Of a DNA stretch of 64,000 bases, positions 36,384-45,124 are shown piece after piece (the stretch's first letter is position 1; each line of letters starts with the position of its first letter). The position numbers were made by a program, and so were the translations under genes. The stretch comes from Bacteroidota bacterium (GTDB lineage Bacteria > Bacteroidota > Bacteroidia > Chitinophagales > BACL12): the NCBI GenBank assembly GCA_016715425.1, contig JADKAC010000002.1, positions 1-64,000 of the forward strand. The letters are read 5' to 3'. The notes under the pieces are model-generated. The model did not search any database, was not told the DNA's origin, and saw nothing but the letters and a program-made list of their open reading frames with translations.

Positions 36384-36962
36384 ATGAAACGAATTAATCG
36401 AGATAATACAATTGCTTTAGTATTTTTTACATTGACAATATTATTTTTTATTCTATCAATGACAAATAAAATTTTTTTTGACTGGGTTTTTGACAGACAT
36501 AGCAACCAATGGAGTTGGTATATCAGACCTATCTTTTTAATCCCCTTTTGTTTTTTTGCTTATAAGCATAGCTGGACTGGTATATCGATAACAATATTTT
36601 GTCTTTTTACAAGTATGTTTTGGTTTAATAGTCCAGAAGCAGTAACTGATAATGTAAAGGCATTTCTTCAGTTTGAAAAAGACTGGCTATATGGTGAGTG
36701 GAACTCAAAAAAAATTATGTTAATCATTACAGTTCCTGTTTCATTCATTGCTTTAGGACTTGCCTTTTGGAAACGTAGTTTGTTTATAGGACTTGGGGTA
36801 GTTGTTTTAATGGCGATAGGAAAAATACTGTGGAGTATGGAAAATGCAGGAGATGCCGGAAAATCAATTATTATCCCAGCACTCATTGGACTGGTATTAT
36901 GTGTCTCACTTATTTTTTATGGATTTAAAAGACTTGAAAAAAGAAAAACAACGAACCGATAA
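36384..36962 (+). CDS. Multi-pass membrane protein of unknown function
   Basis: About 192 residues from the ATG at 36384 (MKRINRDNTIALVFF). Six or so helices: IALVFFTLTILFFILSM, IRPIFLIPFCFFAYKH, GISITIFCLFTSMFWF, IMLIITVPVSFIALGLAFW, SLFIGLGVVVLMAIGKILW, and a last one before the Lys-rich tail. No domain recognised. The final codons run into the next palindrome. Sole gene of its block. Confidence 0.6.
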   Translation: MKRINRDNTIALVFFTLTILFFILSMTNKIFFDWVFDRHSNQWSWYIRPIFLIPFCFFAYKHSWTGISITIFCLFTSMFWFNSPEAVTDNVKAFLQFEKDWLYGEWNSKKIMLIITVPVSFIALGLAFWKRSLFIGLGVVVLMAIGKILWSMENAGDAGKSIIIPALIGLVLCVSLIFYGFKRLEKRKTTNR

Positions 36963-37082
36963 AAACGCTTAGGTAAATGTGGCGGTTCATTGTTCCACAT
37001 GCACATTTGTGGTTAATCAATCACTTGTTTTTCGTACGAACAATTGCGTTGAAAATCTCCAACTTCTTGTAACTGCGAACCG
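36956..37082 (+). repeat. attC-like palindrome 9 (worn), interrupted at its right box
   Basis: Keeps ACGAACCG at the left, GTGGCGGTTCATTG and AACTTCTTGTAACTGCGAACCG at the right, but the left box reads GATAAAA in place of YTAAC. The relic follows at 37083. Confidence 0.5.
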
Positions 37083-37458
37083 TCAAACTCCCTTAAAACA
37101 ACCCTCACATTTCTGTTGAATAGTAACTTCATTTTATTGATTTTGATTTGCAATTTTATATATGCAAAACATACAAGGAACCATTAGAAGTCAGGCGGTT
37201 TTACCTGCTTGGTCGGCAGGCAGTTTTGCACAAAACTTAGATGAAATTATCAGCGCAGATAATGAAGTGCGGCTCGTAGATTTATTTGCAGAGAGTATTT
37301 GCAAAATCAATAATTTTAAAAAGGAAAATTATTTTTTTTTGCACAGAAATTATTCTTAAAAAAAAGCATCTTTATAAACCGATTAAATCGCTTTCAATAA
37401 ATTATTAAAAAGTCAGAATTATTACCTTTAAAATATAACTGAGGTTTTTTTAGACACA
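37083..37458 (+). mobile_element. IS1182-like relic (copy 9, full length with a palindromic insert)
   Basis: From TCAAACTCCCTTAAAACA to TTTTTTTAGACACACGG. The frame from 37162 reads MQNIQGTIRSQAVL and then AQNLDEIISADNEVRLVDLF. Between them lies an in-frame insert with CCTGCTTGGTCGGCAGG, which can fold back. Confidence 0.66.
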
Positions 37459-37777
37459 CGGACGGTATAGGCAAGCGTAACAGACCACACAACAACCATT
37501 AAACAGACAGACAATTATCGAAACTTTGGCACAACATATAAACTTAACAATGGACTTTTATCCAACACCACAGCCCAACGGTTCGTGTTTTATTTTTTTT
37601 TGCCGACCCACATATTTTAAAAACAATTTTAGCCAGCAGCATCCCGAAAGCTTTTGGGAGCACATTTGGTTTTGCCCCGACATCCCTATAACTTTCGAGA
37701 CCAACCCTTCGCAAAACCAAAAGAGTCACTTTTTAACCAACGCATCAGTTTATAATACTAAATCTGTACTTTAATTA
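37459..37777 (+). other. Spacer before the kdp regulator gene
   Basis: No gene supported. The text is G-poor and resembles the other C/A-rich spacers (CGAGACCAACCCTTCGCAAA). It includes CATCCCGAAAGCTTTTGGGA, a short hairpin. A promoter for the NtrC-type gene is probably in the last 60 bases, but no clear box is seen. Confidence 0.35.
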
Positions 37778-39133
37778 ATGAATAATATTTTGACAAAGGT
37801 TTTAATCATAGATGACGAAGAAAAGCTAAGAAATTTGCTGGCAAGGATTATTAGTTTAGAGGGCTTTGAAGTGATGCAAGCAGGAGACTGCAAAGCAGCT
37901 TGGAAAAAGCTGGAGCAAACTGATATTGATGTAATTCTTTGTGATGTAAAACTGCCTGACGGAAACGGTGTTGAACTTGCTAAAAAGATTAAAGATAAAT
38001 TCGCAATACCTGAGATTATTCTATTAACTGCATATGGCAAAATTCCTGATGGTGTACAAGCTATTAAAAATGGCGCATTCGACTACATCACAAAAGGCGA
38101 TGACAACAACAAAATTATTCCTTTGCTCTATCGGGCAATCGAAAAAGTAGATTTAGCCAAACGAGTAAAGCAACTTGAAAAGCAACTTGGCGATAAACAT
38201 TCTTTCGATAAAATTATAGGCAAATCAAAACCTATTCAAAAGGCAATTGAATTAGCTCGTAAAGTTACTGCAACTGATACGACTGTTTTGCTAACAGGTG
38301 AAACAGGAACAGGAAAAGAAGTATTTGCGCAAGCTATCCATCAGGAAAGTAATAGAAATAAAAACAACTTTGTTGCCATCAACTGCTCTGCATTCAGCAA
38401 AGAACTTTTGGAGAGTGAAATGTTCGGACACAAAGCTGGAGCATTTACGGGAGCAAACAAAGACCAAAAAGGACTTTTTGAAGAAGCCAACAACGGAACG
38501 ATTTTTTTAGATGAGATAGGAGAAATGTCTTTGGAGCTGCAAGCAAAACTTTTAAGGGTTTTGGAAACAGGAGAGTTTATCCGTGTAGGTGAAAATAAGC
38601 CAACCAAAGTAAATGTTCGCATCATTGCAGCAACCAATAGAGATTTACAAAGCGAAATTGAACAAGGACATTTCAGGAGAGATTTGTTTTACCGTATTTC
38701 TGTTTTTCAAATTGAGTTGCCGCCACTTAGAGAAAGAGTAATTGACATTGAACCTTTGATGATGAATTTTTTACAGAACTTTTCCATTAAAACCAACAAG
38801 AAATTATTTTCGGTTTCAAAGGAATATATTGAAGTATTAAAGCTACATCATTGGAAAGGAAATATTCGTGAACTAAAAAATGTTATTGAAAGAAGTGTAA
38901 TTCTCTCAAATGATGAATTAGCAATTGAAAGCTTACCGATTGAATTACAAAGTAATTTAAAGGGTGCTAAAAATGGTAAAATACTTTCTGCCTTCGACTT
39001 AGCCAGTGCCGAAAAAATCCACATTCAAAAAGTGTTGAACTACACCAACGGAAACAAAACCAAAACTGCTGAATTGCTCAACATCGCCTTAACTACGCTT
39101 TATCGAAAGCTTGCCGAATACGGTTTAGAATAA
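37778..39133 (+). CDS. NtrC-family sigma-54-dependent response regulator
   Basis: 451 residues. The receiver domain has VLIIDDEEKLRN and the phosphorylated Asp in ILCDVKLPDGNG. The AAA+ central domain has TGETGTGKEVFAQAI (Walker A), MFGHKAGAFTGA (the sigma-54-contacting GAFTGA loop) and NNGTIFLDEIGEMSL (Walker B). A Fis-type helix-turn-helix (KTKTAELLNIALTTLYRKLA) closes it. Its place before kdpFABC suggests that it, not a KdpE, activates potassium uptake, with the kinase at 46249-47976 as the likely partner. Confidence 0.92.
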   Translation: MNNILTKVLIIDDEEKLRNLLARIISLEGFEVMQAGDCKAAWKKLEQTDIDVILCDVKLPDGNGVELAKKIKDKFAIPEIILLTAYGKIPDGVQAIKNGAFDYITKGDDNNKIIPLLYRAIEKVDLAKRVKQLEKQLGDKHSFDKIIGKSKPIQKAIELARKVTATDTTVLLTGETGTGKEVFAQAIHQESNRNKNNFVAINCSAFSKELLESEMFGHKAGAFTGANKDQKGLFEEANNGTIFLDEIGEMSLELQAKLLRVLETGEFIRVGENKPTKVNVRIIAATNRDLQSEIEQGHFRRDLFYRISVFQIELPPLRERVIDIEPLMMNFLQNFSIKTNKKLFSVSKEYIEVLKLHHWKGNIRELKNVIERSVILSNDELAIESLPIELQSNLKGAKNGKILSAFDLASAEKIHIQKVLNYTNGNKTKTAELLNIALTTLYRKLAEYGLE

Positions 39134-39157
39134 GCCACCCTTTCATAACGCTATAAT

Positions 39158-39186
39158 TAACCCTTTCAAAACGAAAGGGTTTTTTG
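39158..39186 (+). terminator. Rho-independent terminator after the regulator gene
   Basis: AACCCTTTC and GAAAGGGTT form a strong stem, followed by TTTTTT. It separates the regulator from the kdp structural genes. Confidence 0.75.
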
Positions 39187-39306
39187 TTTTGGCATATTCA
39201 CATTTATCTATTAAACCTAACAATATTAATGATTTAGCGTGGCCGTATCAAATATGGACAGCAAATTGACTTAAGGCTGATACGAACAATTAATTATATC
39301 AGCAAT

Positions 39307-39390
39307 ATGACAACTACAATTTTAATTCTCTCAGGGCTACTGGCCTTTACCCTTTTCTATAAGGCCATTAACTGGTTCGAAAAAATCTAA
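39307..39390 (+). CDS. 27-residue membrane peptide before kdpF
   Basis: Reads MTTTILILSGLLAFTLFYKA and ends INWFEKI. One hydrophobic helix with a charged end. It lies five bases before the kdpF start, in the same direction, so it is probably a small kdp-operon membrane protein. Not assigned to a family. Confidence 0.5.
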   Translation: MTTTILILSGLLAFTLFYKAINWFEKI

Positions 39391-39394
39391 AACT

Positions 39395-39472
39395 ATGACG
39401 GCATTATTCATCATCGCAATCGCAGTATTTGGCTATATATGCTATGTACTCTTAAAACCTGAAAAATTTTAA
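39395..39472 (+). CDS. kdpF: KdpF, small subunit of the Kdp potassium ATPase
   Basis: 25 residues, MTALFIIAIAVFGYICYVLL followed by KPEKF. The single helix with the closing L-x-P-E-x-F is the KdpF signature. KdpF stabilises the KdpABC complex in the inner membrane. It precedes kdpA by about 130 bases; the gap holds nothing recognisable. Confidence 0.78.
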   Translation: MTALFIIAIAVFGYICYVLLKPEKF

Positions 39473-39605
39473 ATACAATACAAATGAAGATCGCGAAACT
39501 AAAAATTGACATTAAATCAGTTGCACAAACTTGAGATTTTACTGATCGTCTATGGTTGTTTCAGACTCTTGGCTTGGTTGGTTAACCTTTTAATAAATTA
39601 AAAAA

Positions 39606-41297
39606 ATGAACACAGAAATTATAGGCATCATAGTTATGTTCGGGCTTACGCTATTATTGGCAATACCCTTTGGGAAATATATCGCAAAGGTATATGCAGG
39701 AGAAAAAACCTGGCTCGACCCGATTTTAAACCCTTTAGAACGTTTGTTCTATAAGGTTTCAGGTATAAATGTTAGGGACGAAATGAACTGGAAACAGCAT
39801 TTGGTAGCTCTACTTACGATCAATGCCGTTTGGTTTATCATTTCTATGTTGGTGCTTACCAATATGAGTTGGTTGCCTATGAACCCTGATGGCAATCCAG
39901 ACATGAGCGGTGATTTGGCGTTTAATACAGCCATCTCATTTTTAGTGAACTGTAACTTACAACATTATTCAGGTGAAACAGGATTGAGTTATTTAGGTCA
40001 ATTCTGGCTAATGTTCCTTCAGTTTGTATCGGCAGCTACCGGCATGGCAGCAGTGGTTGTAGTTTTTAAAGCATTCAGAGAAAAAACAACTACTCAATTG
40101 GGTAATTTTTATAATTACTTCTTAAAATCTTGTACACGTATTCTTTTACCTCTATCAATAATTATCGCTTCAATATTGGCTTTTGAAGGAGCTCCTATGA
40201 CATTTGAAGGTAAAGATACCATGGTTAGCCTACAAGGAGACACTGTGCAAGTGAGTACCGGGCCAGTAGCCGCTTTTGTAGCTATCAAACACGTAGGTAC
40301 AAATGGAGGAGGTTTTTTTGGTGTTAACAGTGCTCACCCTTTTGAAAACCCATCATACTTGACCAATATCACAGAGATGATTGCTCAACTTATTATTCCT
40401 TTTGCTTTGATTTTTGCTTTCGGTTATTTTATCAGAAGGAAAAAATTTGCCTGGATGATTTTTGGTGTTATGACAGTAGGTTTCTTAATGCTTGCCATTC
40501 CCAATATCATCATGGAAATGAATGGCAATCCAGCAATTTCTAATATGGGCATAGACAATACCCTTGGAGCAATGGAAGGAAAAGAAATAAGATTAGGAGC
40601 TGCAGCATCTGGATTTTGGAGTATTGTTACCACTGTTATTTCAACAGGTTCAGTAAACTCCATGCACGATAGTTCTATGCCACTTTCGGGTATGAATGAA
40701 TTACTGGCCATGATGATCAACTCATTTTATGGAGGTGTGGGTGTAGGAATTCTAAACTTCTTCATATTCATCATTCTTGCAGTATTTATAAGTGGTCTGA
40801 TGGTCGGTAGAACTCCTGAATTTATGGGTAAAAAGGTTGAAGCGAGGGAAATGAAAATTGCGATGATTATTGCATTATTACATCCATTTTTAATTTTGGT
40901 TGGAACCGCATTAGCAGCAGCTTCACCTCAACTTACAGCAGCCACATTGGCTAATCCTGGGTTTCACGGTTTTAGCGAAATGCTTTATGAATACACCTCA
41001 TCGGCTGCCAACAACGGTAGCGGTTTTGAAGGGCTTGGCGACAACACAATTTGGTGGAATATTTCAACAGGATTTGTGTTGATTTTAGGTCGCTTCCTTC
41101 CTATCATAGGCCCTTTGGCCATCGCTGGATTACTCGCAGAAAAGAAATTTATTCCCGAAAGCAACGGTACACTTAAAACCGATACGTCCACCTTTGGATT
41201 AATGGTGTTTACAGTTATCGCCATCATTGCTGCACTAGCCTTTTTTCCTGCCTTAACTCTAGGCCCTATTGCAGAATATTTTTCAATGTTGAAATAA
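39606..41297 (+). CDS. kdpA: KdpA, potassium-binding subunit
   Basis: 563 residues, the usual length. Ten or so membrane helices with the four selectivity-filter-like loops of the SKT superfamily, for example FLVNCNLQHYSGETGLSYLG and KHVGTNGGGFFGVNSAHPFE. Near the C-terminus, TSSAANNGSGFEGLGDNT is the fourth loop. It binds and conducts potassium, driven by KdpB. First of kdpABC, 17 bases before kdpB. Confidence 0.96.
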   Translation: MNTEIIGIIVMFGLTLLLAIPFGKYIAKVYAGEKTWLDPILNPLERLFYKVSGINVRDEMNWKQHLVALLTINAVWFIISMLVLTNMSWLPMNPDGNPDMSGDLAFNTAISFLVNCNLQHYSGETGLSYLGQFWLMFLQFVSAATGMAAVVVVFKAFREKTTTQLGNFYNYFLKSCTRILLPLSIIIASILAFEGAPMTFEGKDTMVSLQGDTVQVSTGPVAAFVAIKHVGTNGGGFFGVNSAHPFENPSYLTNITEMIAQLIIPFALIFAFGYFIRRKKFAWMIFGVMTVGFLMLAIPNIIMEMNGNPAISNMGIDNTLGAMEGKEIRLGAAASGFWSIVTTVISTGSVNSMHDSSMPLSGMNELLAMMINSFYGGVGVGILNFFIFIILAVFISGLMVGRTPEFMGKKVEAREMKIAMIIALLHPFLILVGTALAAASPQLTAATLANPGFHGFSEMLYEYTSSAANNGSGFEGLGDNTIWWNISTGFVLILGRFLPIIGPLAIAGLLAEKKFIPESNGTLKTDTSTFGLMVFTVIAIIAALAFFPALTLGPIAEYFSMLK

Positions 41298-41314
41298 TTT
41301 AAAAAATTAAGAAA

Positions 41315-43357
41315 ATGAACTCATCTAAAAATACATCATTGTTTCAAAAGGACATGCTAAATGAAGCATTCAAGCAATCCTTTGTGAAACTCAATCCAAA
41401 AATAATGTTCCGCAATCCAGTAATGTTTACTGTGGAGATTGGAACCGCTGTGATGCTATTCGTTTGCTTGTGGATCTTAGTAGGCGAGCAATCGCAAGGC
41501 AGTTTTGCATACAACTTTGTGGTATTTCTTGTTTTACTGCTCACCTTGCTTTTTGCAAATTTTGCGGAAGCAATAGCAGAAGCAAGAGGCAAAGCACAGG
41601 CAGATAGTTTGCGAAAAACAAGAGAAGAGACTCCTGCCAAAAAAATGACATCTCTTGGTAAATTTCATTCTGACGAAATACAAATTGTCCCTTCATCGCA
41701 ATTAAAAAAAGGTGATTTATTTTTCTGCGAAGCTGGCGACATAATACCAATGGATGGTGAAATTGTAGAAGGTTTGGCAACCATTGACGAAAGTGCAATC
41801 ACAGGCGAGAGTGCTCCCGTAATTCGTGAAGCTGGTGGCGACAAAAGTTCAGTAACTGGCGGAACAAAAGTGTTGTCAGATAGAATAACAGTGAAGGTAA
41901 ATACAGAACAAGGGGAAAGTTTTTTAGATAAAATGATTGCTTTGGTAGAAGGTGCTTCAAGACAAAAAACTCCAAATGAAATTGCCTTAACCATTTTATT
42001 AGCAGGATTTACATTGGTATTCATCATTGTAACAGTAACCCTTAAACCCTTTGCAGATTATGCCAATGCACCCATTACTATTTCTGCATTTATTGCCTTA
42101 TTCGTTTGCTTAATACCAACAACAATTGGTGGTTTGCTTTCTGCCATCGGTATTGCAGGCATGGACAGAGCTTTGCGAGCAAACGTAATTACCAAAAGCG
42201 GTAAAGCTGTAGAAACTGCTGGTGATATCGATGTGTTGCTTTTAGATAAAACAGGAACAATTACCATTGGTAACAGAAAGGCGACCCACTTCTATCCAGC
42301 AGAAGGAGTAGATGAAAAGCATTTTATAAAGTGTGTGGTATTAAGTTCAATGAGTGATGAAACACCCGAAGGGAAATCCATTATTGAATTGGCAGGAATA
42401 AATCCGTTGAGTTATCAAATGTCAAATCCTACATTCATAAAATTCACTGCCGAAACACGAAGCAGCGGAGTTGACTTTGAGAATACAAGAATTAGGAAAG
42501 GAGCATCTGATGCAATTAAAAGCTTGTGTGAAAAAGCTGGAAATATTTTTCCAACAGAAACAGCGGAAAAAGTTAAAATGATAGCAAGCAATGGAGGTAC
42601 TCCATTGGTAGTTTCCGAAAATGAAAAAGTAATTGGAGTAATCGAATTGCAAGACATTATAAAAACGGGTATCAGCGAACGATTTGAACGTTTGCGTAAA
42701 ATGGGTATCAAAACAGTAATGGTTACAGGCGACAATCCTTTAACCGCAAAATTCATTGCCGAGAAAGCAGGAGTTGATGATTTTATTGCCGAAGCAAAGC
42801 CTGAGGACAAAATGAATTACATCAAAAAAGAACAAGCAGAAGGTCGTTTGGTGGCAATGATGGGTGACGGTACAAATGATGCTCCTGCATTGGCTCAAGC
42901 AGATGTAGGCGTTGCAATGAATAGCGGAACGCAAGCAGCAAAAGAAGCGGGCAATATGGTGGACTTAGATAACGACCCAACCAAACTGATTGAAATTGTG
43001 GAAATTGGAAAACAGCTATTGATGACCAGAGGAACACTTACCACATTCAGTATTGCAAATGACGTGGCAAAATATTTCGCCATAATTCCTGCACTGTTTA
43101 TTGTAGCTATTCCTGCTCTAAAAGGGTTAAATATTATGAATTTACATTCACCTGAAAGTGCTATACTTTCTGCAGTAATCTTTAACGCCATTATCATCCC
43201 TCTTCTAATTCCACTTGCATTAAAAGGTGTTGCATACAAACCTATTGGAGCAAGTGCTTTGCTAAGAAGAAACCTATTTATTTATGGTTTGGGTGGTATA
43301 ATAGTTCCTTTCGCAGGCATAAAATTAATTGACATTTTAGTATCCATATTTATTTAA
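41315..43357 (+). CDS. kdpB: KdpB, catalytic P-type ATPase subunit
   Basis: 680 residues, full length. Phosphorylation site LLLDKTGTITIGNRKA (about residue 310), actuator loop ESAITGESAPV, nucleotide-domain KGASDAIK, and hinge motif MVTGDNPLTAKFIAEKAGVD with AMMGDGTNDAPALAQADVGV. Membrane helices carry the expected short potassium-coupling pattern. It hydrolyses ATP to drive potassium uptake by KdpA. Confidence 0.97.
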   Translation: MNSSKNTSLFQKDMLNEAFKQSFVKLNPKIMFRNPVMFTVEIGTAVMLFVCLWILVGEQSQGSFAYNFVVFLVLLLTLLFANFAEAIAEARGKAQADSLRKTREETPAKKMTSLGKFHSDEIQIVPSSQLKKGDLFFCEAGDIIPMDGEIVEGLATIDESAITGESAPVIREAGGDKSSVTGGTKVLSDRITVKVNTEQGESFLDKMIALVEGASRQKTPNEIALTILLAGFTLVFIIVTVTLKPFADYANAPITISAFIALFVCLIPTTIGGLLSAIGIAGMDRALRANVITKSGKAVETAGDIDVLLLDKTGTITIGNRKATHFYPAEGVDEKHFIKCVVLSSMSDETPEGKSIIELAGINPLSYQMSNPTFIKFTAETRSSGVDFENTRIRKGASDAIKSLCEKAGNIFPTETAEKVKMIASNGGTPLVVSENEKVIGVIELQDIIKTGISERFERLRKMGIKTVMVTGDNPLTAKFIAEKAGVDDFIAEAKPEDKMNYIKKEQAEGRLVAMMGDGTNDAPALAQADVGVAMNSGTQAAKEAGNMVDLDNDPTKLIEIVEIGKQLLMTRGTLTTFSIANDVAKYFAIIPALFIVAIPALKGLNIMNLHSPESAILSAVIFNAIIIPLLIPLALKGVAYKPIGASALLRRNLFIYGLGGIIVPFAGIKLIDILVSIFI

Positions 43358-43367
43358 AAATGAAAAA

Positions 43368-43931
43368 ATGAAAACAAATATATTACCAGCTATAAAGCTG
43401 ACAATTCTTAGCATTGTTCTTCTCATCATTATTTATCCAATAGCAATTTGGGGAATTGCGAAATTTTCACCTAACAATGGCAAAGGCGAAACCATCACTC
43501 AAAATGGTAAAACCTATTATACTAACATAGGGCAAGCATTTACAGAAGATAAGTATTTCAATTCACGGCCATCAGCAGTTAGTTACAACGCAGCAGGTTC
43601 TGGTGGAAGTAATAAGGGAGCTTCCAATCAAGAGTATTTAGCCGAAGTGCAAGCAAGAATAGATACTTTTTTAGTGCATAATCCTGATCTTAAAAAATCT
43701 GAAATTCCTGTTGATTTGATAACTGCAAGTGGTAGTGGTTTAGACCCAAATATTTCGGTTCAGGCTACTAAAGTGCAGGTGAAACGCATTGCTAAAATTC
43801 GCAACATCAGCACCACAACAATAAACCAAATCATAGAACAACAAACTGAAAAACCATTGCTTGGATTATTTGGCCCGGAGAAAATAAATGTGTTGAAACT
43901 GAACATGGCTTTAGACAATCTTAAAAACTAA
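43368..43931 (+). CDS. kdpC: KdpC, accessory subunit
   Basis: 187 residues. One N-terminal helix (LTILSIVLLIIIYPIAIWGI), then the conserved FNSRPSAVSYNAAGSGGSN and DLITASGSGLDPNISVQATK segments. It ends LGLFGPEKINVLKLNMALDN. It helps nucleotide binding by KdpB. Starts 10 bases after kdpB. Confidence 0.96.
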   Translation: MKTNILPAIKLTILSIVLLIIIYPIAIWGIAKFSPNNGKGETITQNGKTYYTNIGQAFTEDKYFNSRPSAVSYNAAGSGGSNKGASNQEYLAEVQARIDTFLVHNPDLKKSEIPVDLITASGSGLDPNISVQATKVQVKRIAKIRNISTTTINQIIEQQTEKPLLGLFGPEKINVLKLNMALDNLKN

Positions 43932-43935
43932 AACT

Positions 43936-45123
43936 ATGAAGTTCGTAAATGTAAGATTGATTTTAGGCATAAGCCTATTCATAATCGGTGCATATAGTAA
44001 GTTAAGTGCTCAAACCGTATTGTCAGATGAAGAACGTCAATCTATCATTGCACAAATTATGAACGAGCAAAAGGATAGTTTGAACAATACTGCCAATAAG
44101 CCAACATTAAAAACACTTGACAACTTCCAACTATCAGGCTATTTGGAAATCTATTACAGCTATGATTTTGGCAATCCATCAGATCATAATCGTCCTTCCT
44201 TTATATATTCTTTTAATCGCAGCAATGAGGTAAATTTGAATATAGGTTTTATTAAAGCTGCTTATCAAACAGATAAAGTAAGAGCCAATTTAGCTTTGAT
44301 GGCGGGTACCTATGCCAATGCCAACCTTGCGGCAGAACCCGGTGTTTTAAAAAATATTTATGACGCCAACGTTGGAGTAAAAATTTCAAAACATAAGAAC
44401 CTATGGATTGATGCAGGTATTTTTGCTTCGCACATTGGTTTTGAAAGTGCAATAGGTAAAGATTGTTGGACACTTACACGAAGTATATTAGCCGAAAACT
44501 CACCCTATTATGAAAGTGGAGTAAAAGTTTCCTATACAAGTGATAATGAAAAATGGTTTCTAAGTGGATTGGTATTGAATGGATGGCAACGCATACAACG
44601 GGTGAATGGAAACAATACACCTGGTTTCGGGCATCAGCTAACATACAAACCAAGTTCAAAAATAACTTTAAACAGCAGTTCTTTTATTGGTAATGATATG
44701 CCTGACAGTATACGTCAGATGCGGTATTTCCATGATTTTTACACTCAAATTCAACTACATGAAAAGTTTGGATTAATTATCGGATTTGATATCGGTGCTC
44801 AACAAAAATCAAAAGGAAGCAGTGCCTATAACATTTGGTATTCGCCTGTGGTTATTGCCCAATACTCGCCAACTGATAAAATCAATATTGCAGTAAGAGG
44901 TGAATATTATAGCGATGCAAATGGAGTAATAATTTCAACCGGTACAATTAATGGATTTCAAACCTATGGTTATTCTTTAAATCTCGATTATAACATTACT
45001 GAAAATGTAGTGTGGAGAATAGAAGGAAGAGGATTTACCAGCAAGGATGAAATATTTACCTTAGACAAGCAGCCAAGTGTTCAAAATTATTGTGTAACAA
45101 CATCATTAGCTATCTCTTTTTAA
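43936..45123 (+). CDS. Outer-membrane porin of the kdp operon
   Basis: 395 residues. A signal peptide (LILGISLFIIGAYSKLSAQ) is followed by alternating amphipathic strands and an aromatic last strand ending TSLAISF, the usual beta-barrel end. GYLEIYYSYDFGNPSDHNRP opens the barrel of the Bacteroidota porins often found between kdpC and kdpD. It probably lets potassium or small solutes through the outer membrane. Five bases after kdpC. Confidence 0.85.
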   Translation: MKFVNVRLILGISLFIIGAYSKLSAQTVLSDEERQSIIAQIMNEQKDSLNNTANKPTLKTLDNFQLSGYLEIYYSYDFGNPSDHNRPSFIYSFNRSNEVNLNIGFIKAAYQTDKVRANLALMAGTYANANLAAEPGVLKNIYDANVGVKISKHKNLWIDAGIFASHIGFESAIGKDCWTLTRSILAENSPYYESGVKVSYTSDNEKWFLSGLVLNGWQRIQRVNGNNTPGFGHQLTYKPSSKITLNSSSFIGNDMPDSIRQMRYFHDFYTQIQLHEKFGLIIGFDIGAQQKSKGSSAYNIWYSPVVIAQYSPTDKINIAVRGEYYSDANGVIISTGTINGFQTYGYSLNLDYNITENVVWRIEGRGFTSKDEIFTLDKQPSVQNYCVTTSLAISF

Positions 45124-45124
45124 A

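Noticed and set aside
7969..37082. CRISPR array
   Set aside because: The repeats are 120-135 bp, kilobases apart and separated by genes, so they are not CRISPR repeats.
37162..37359. Open frame of 65 codons
   Set aside because: It is the transposase beginning preserved inside relic copy 9, not a separate gene.
39187..39306. Possible sigma-54 promoter before the kdp operon
   Set aside because: TTGGCATATTCACATTTATC and GTGGCCGTATCAAATATGG were considered, but neither has GG and GC at the needed spacing.
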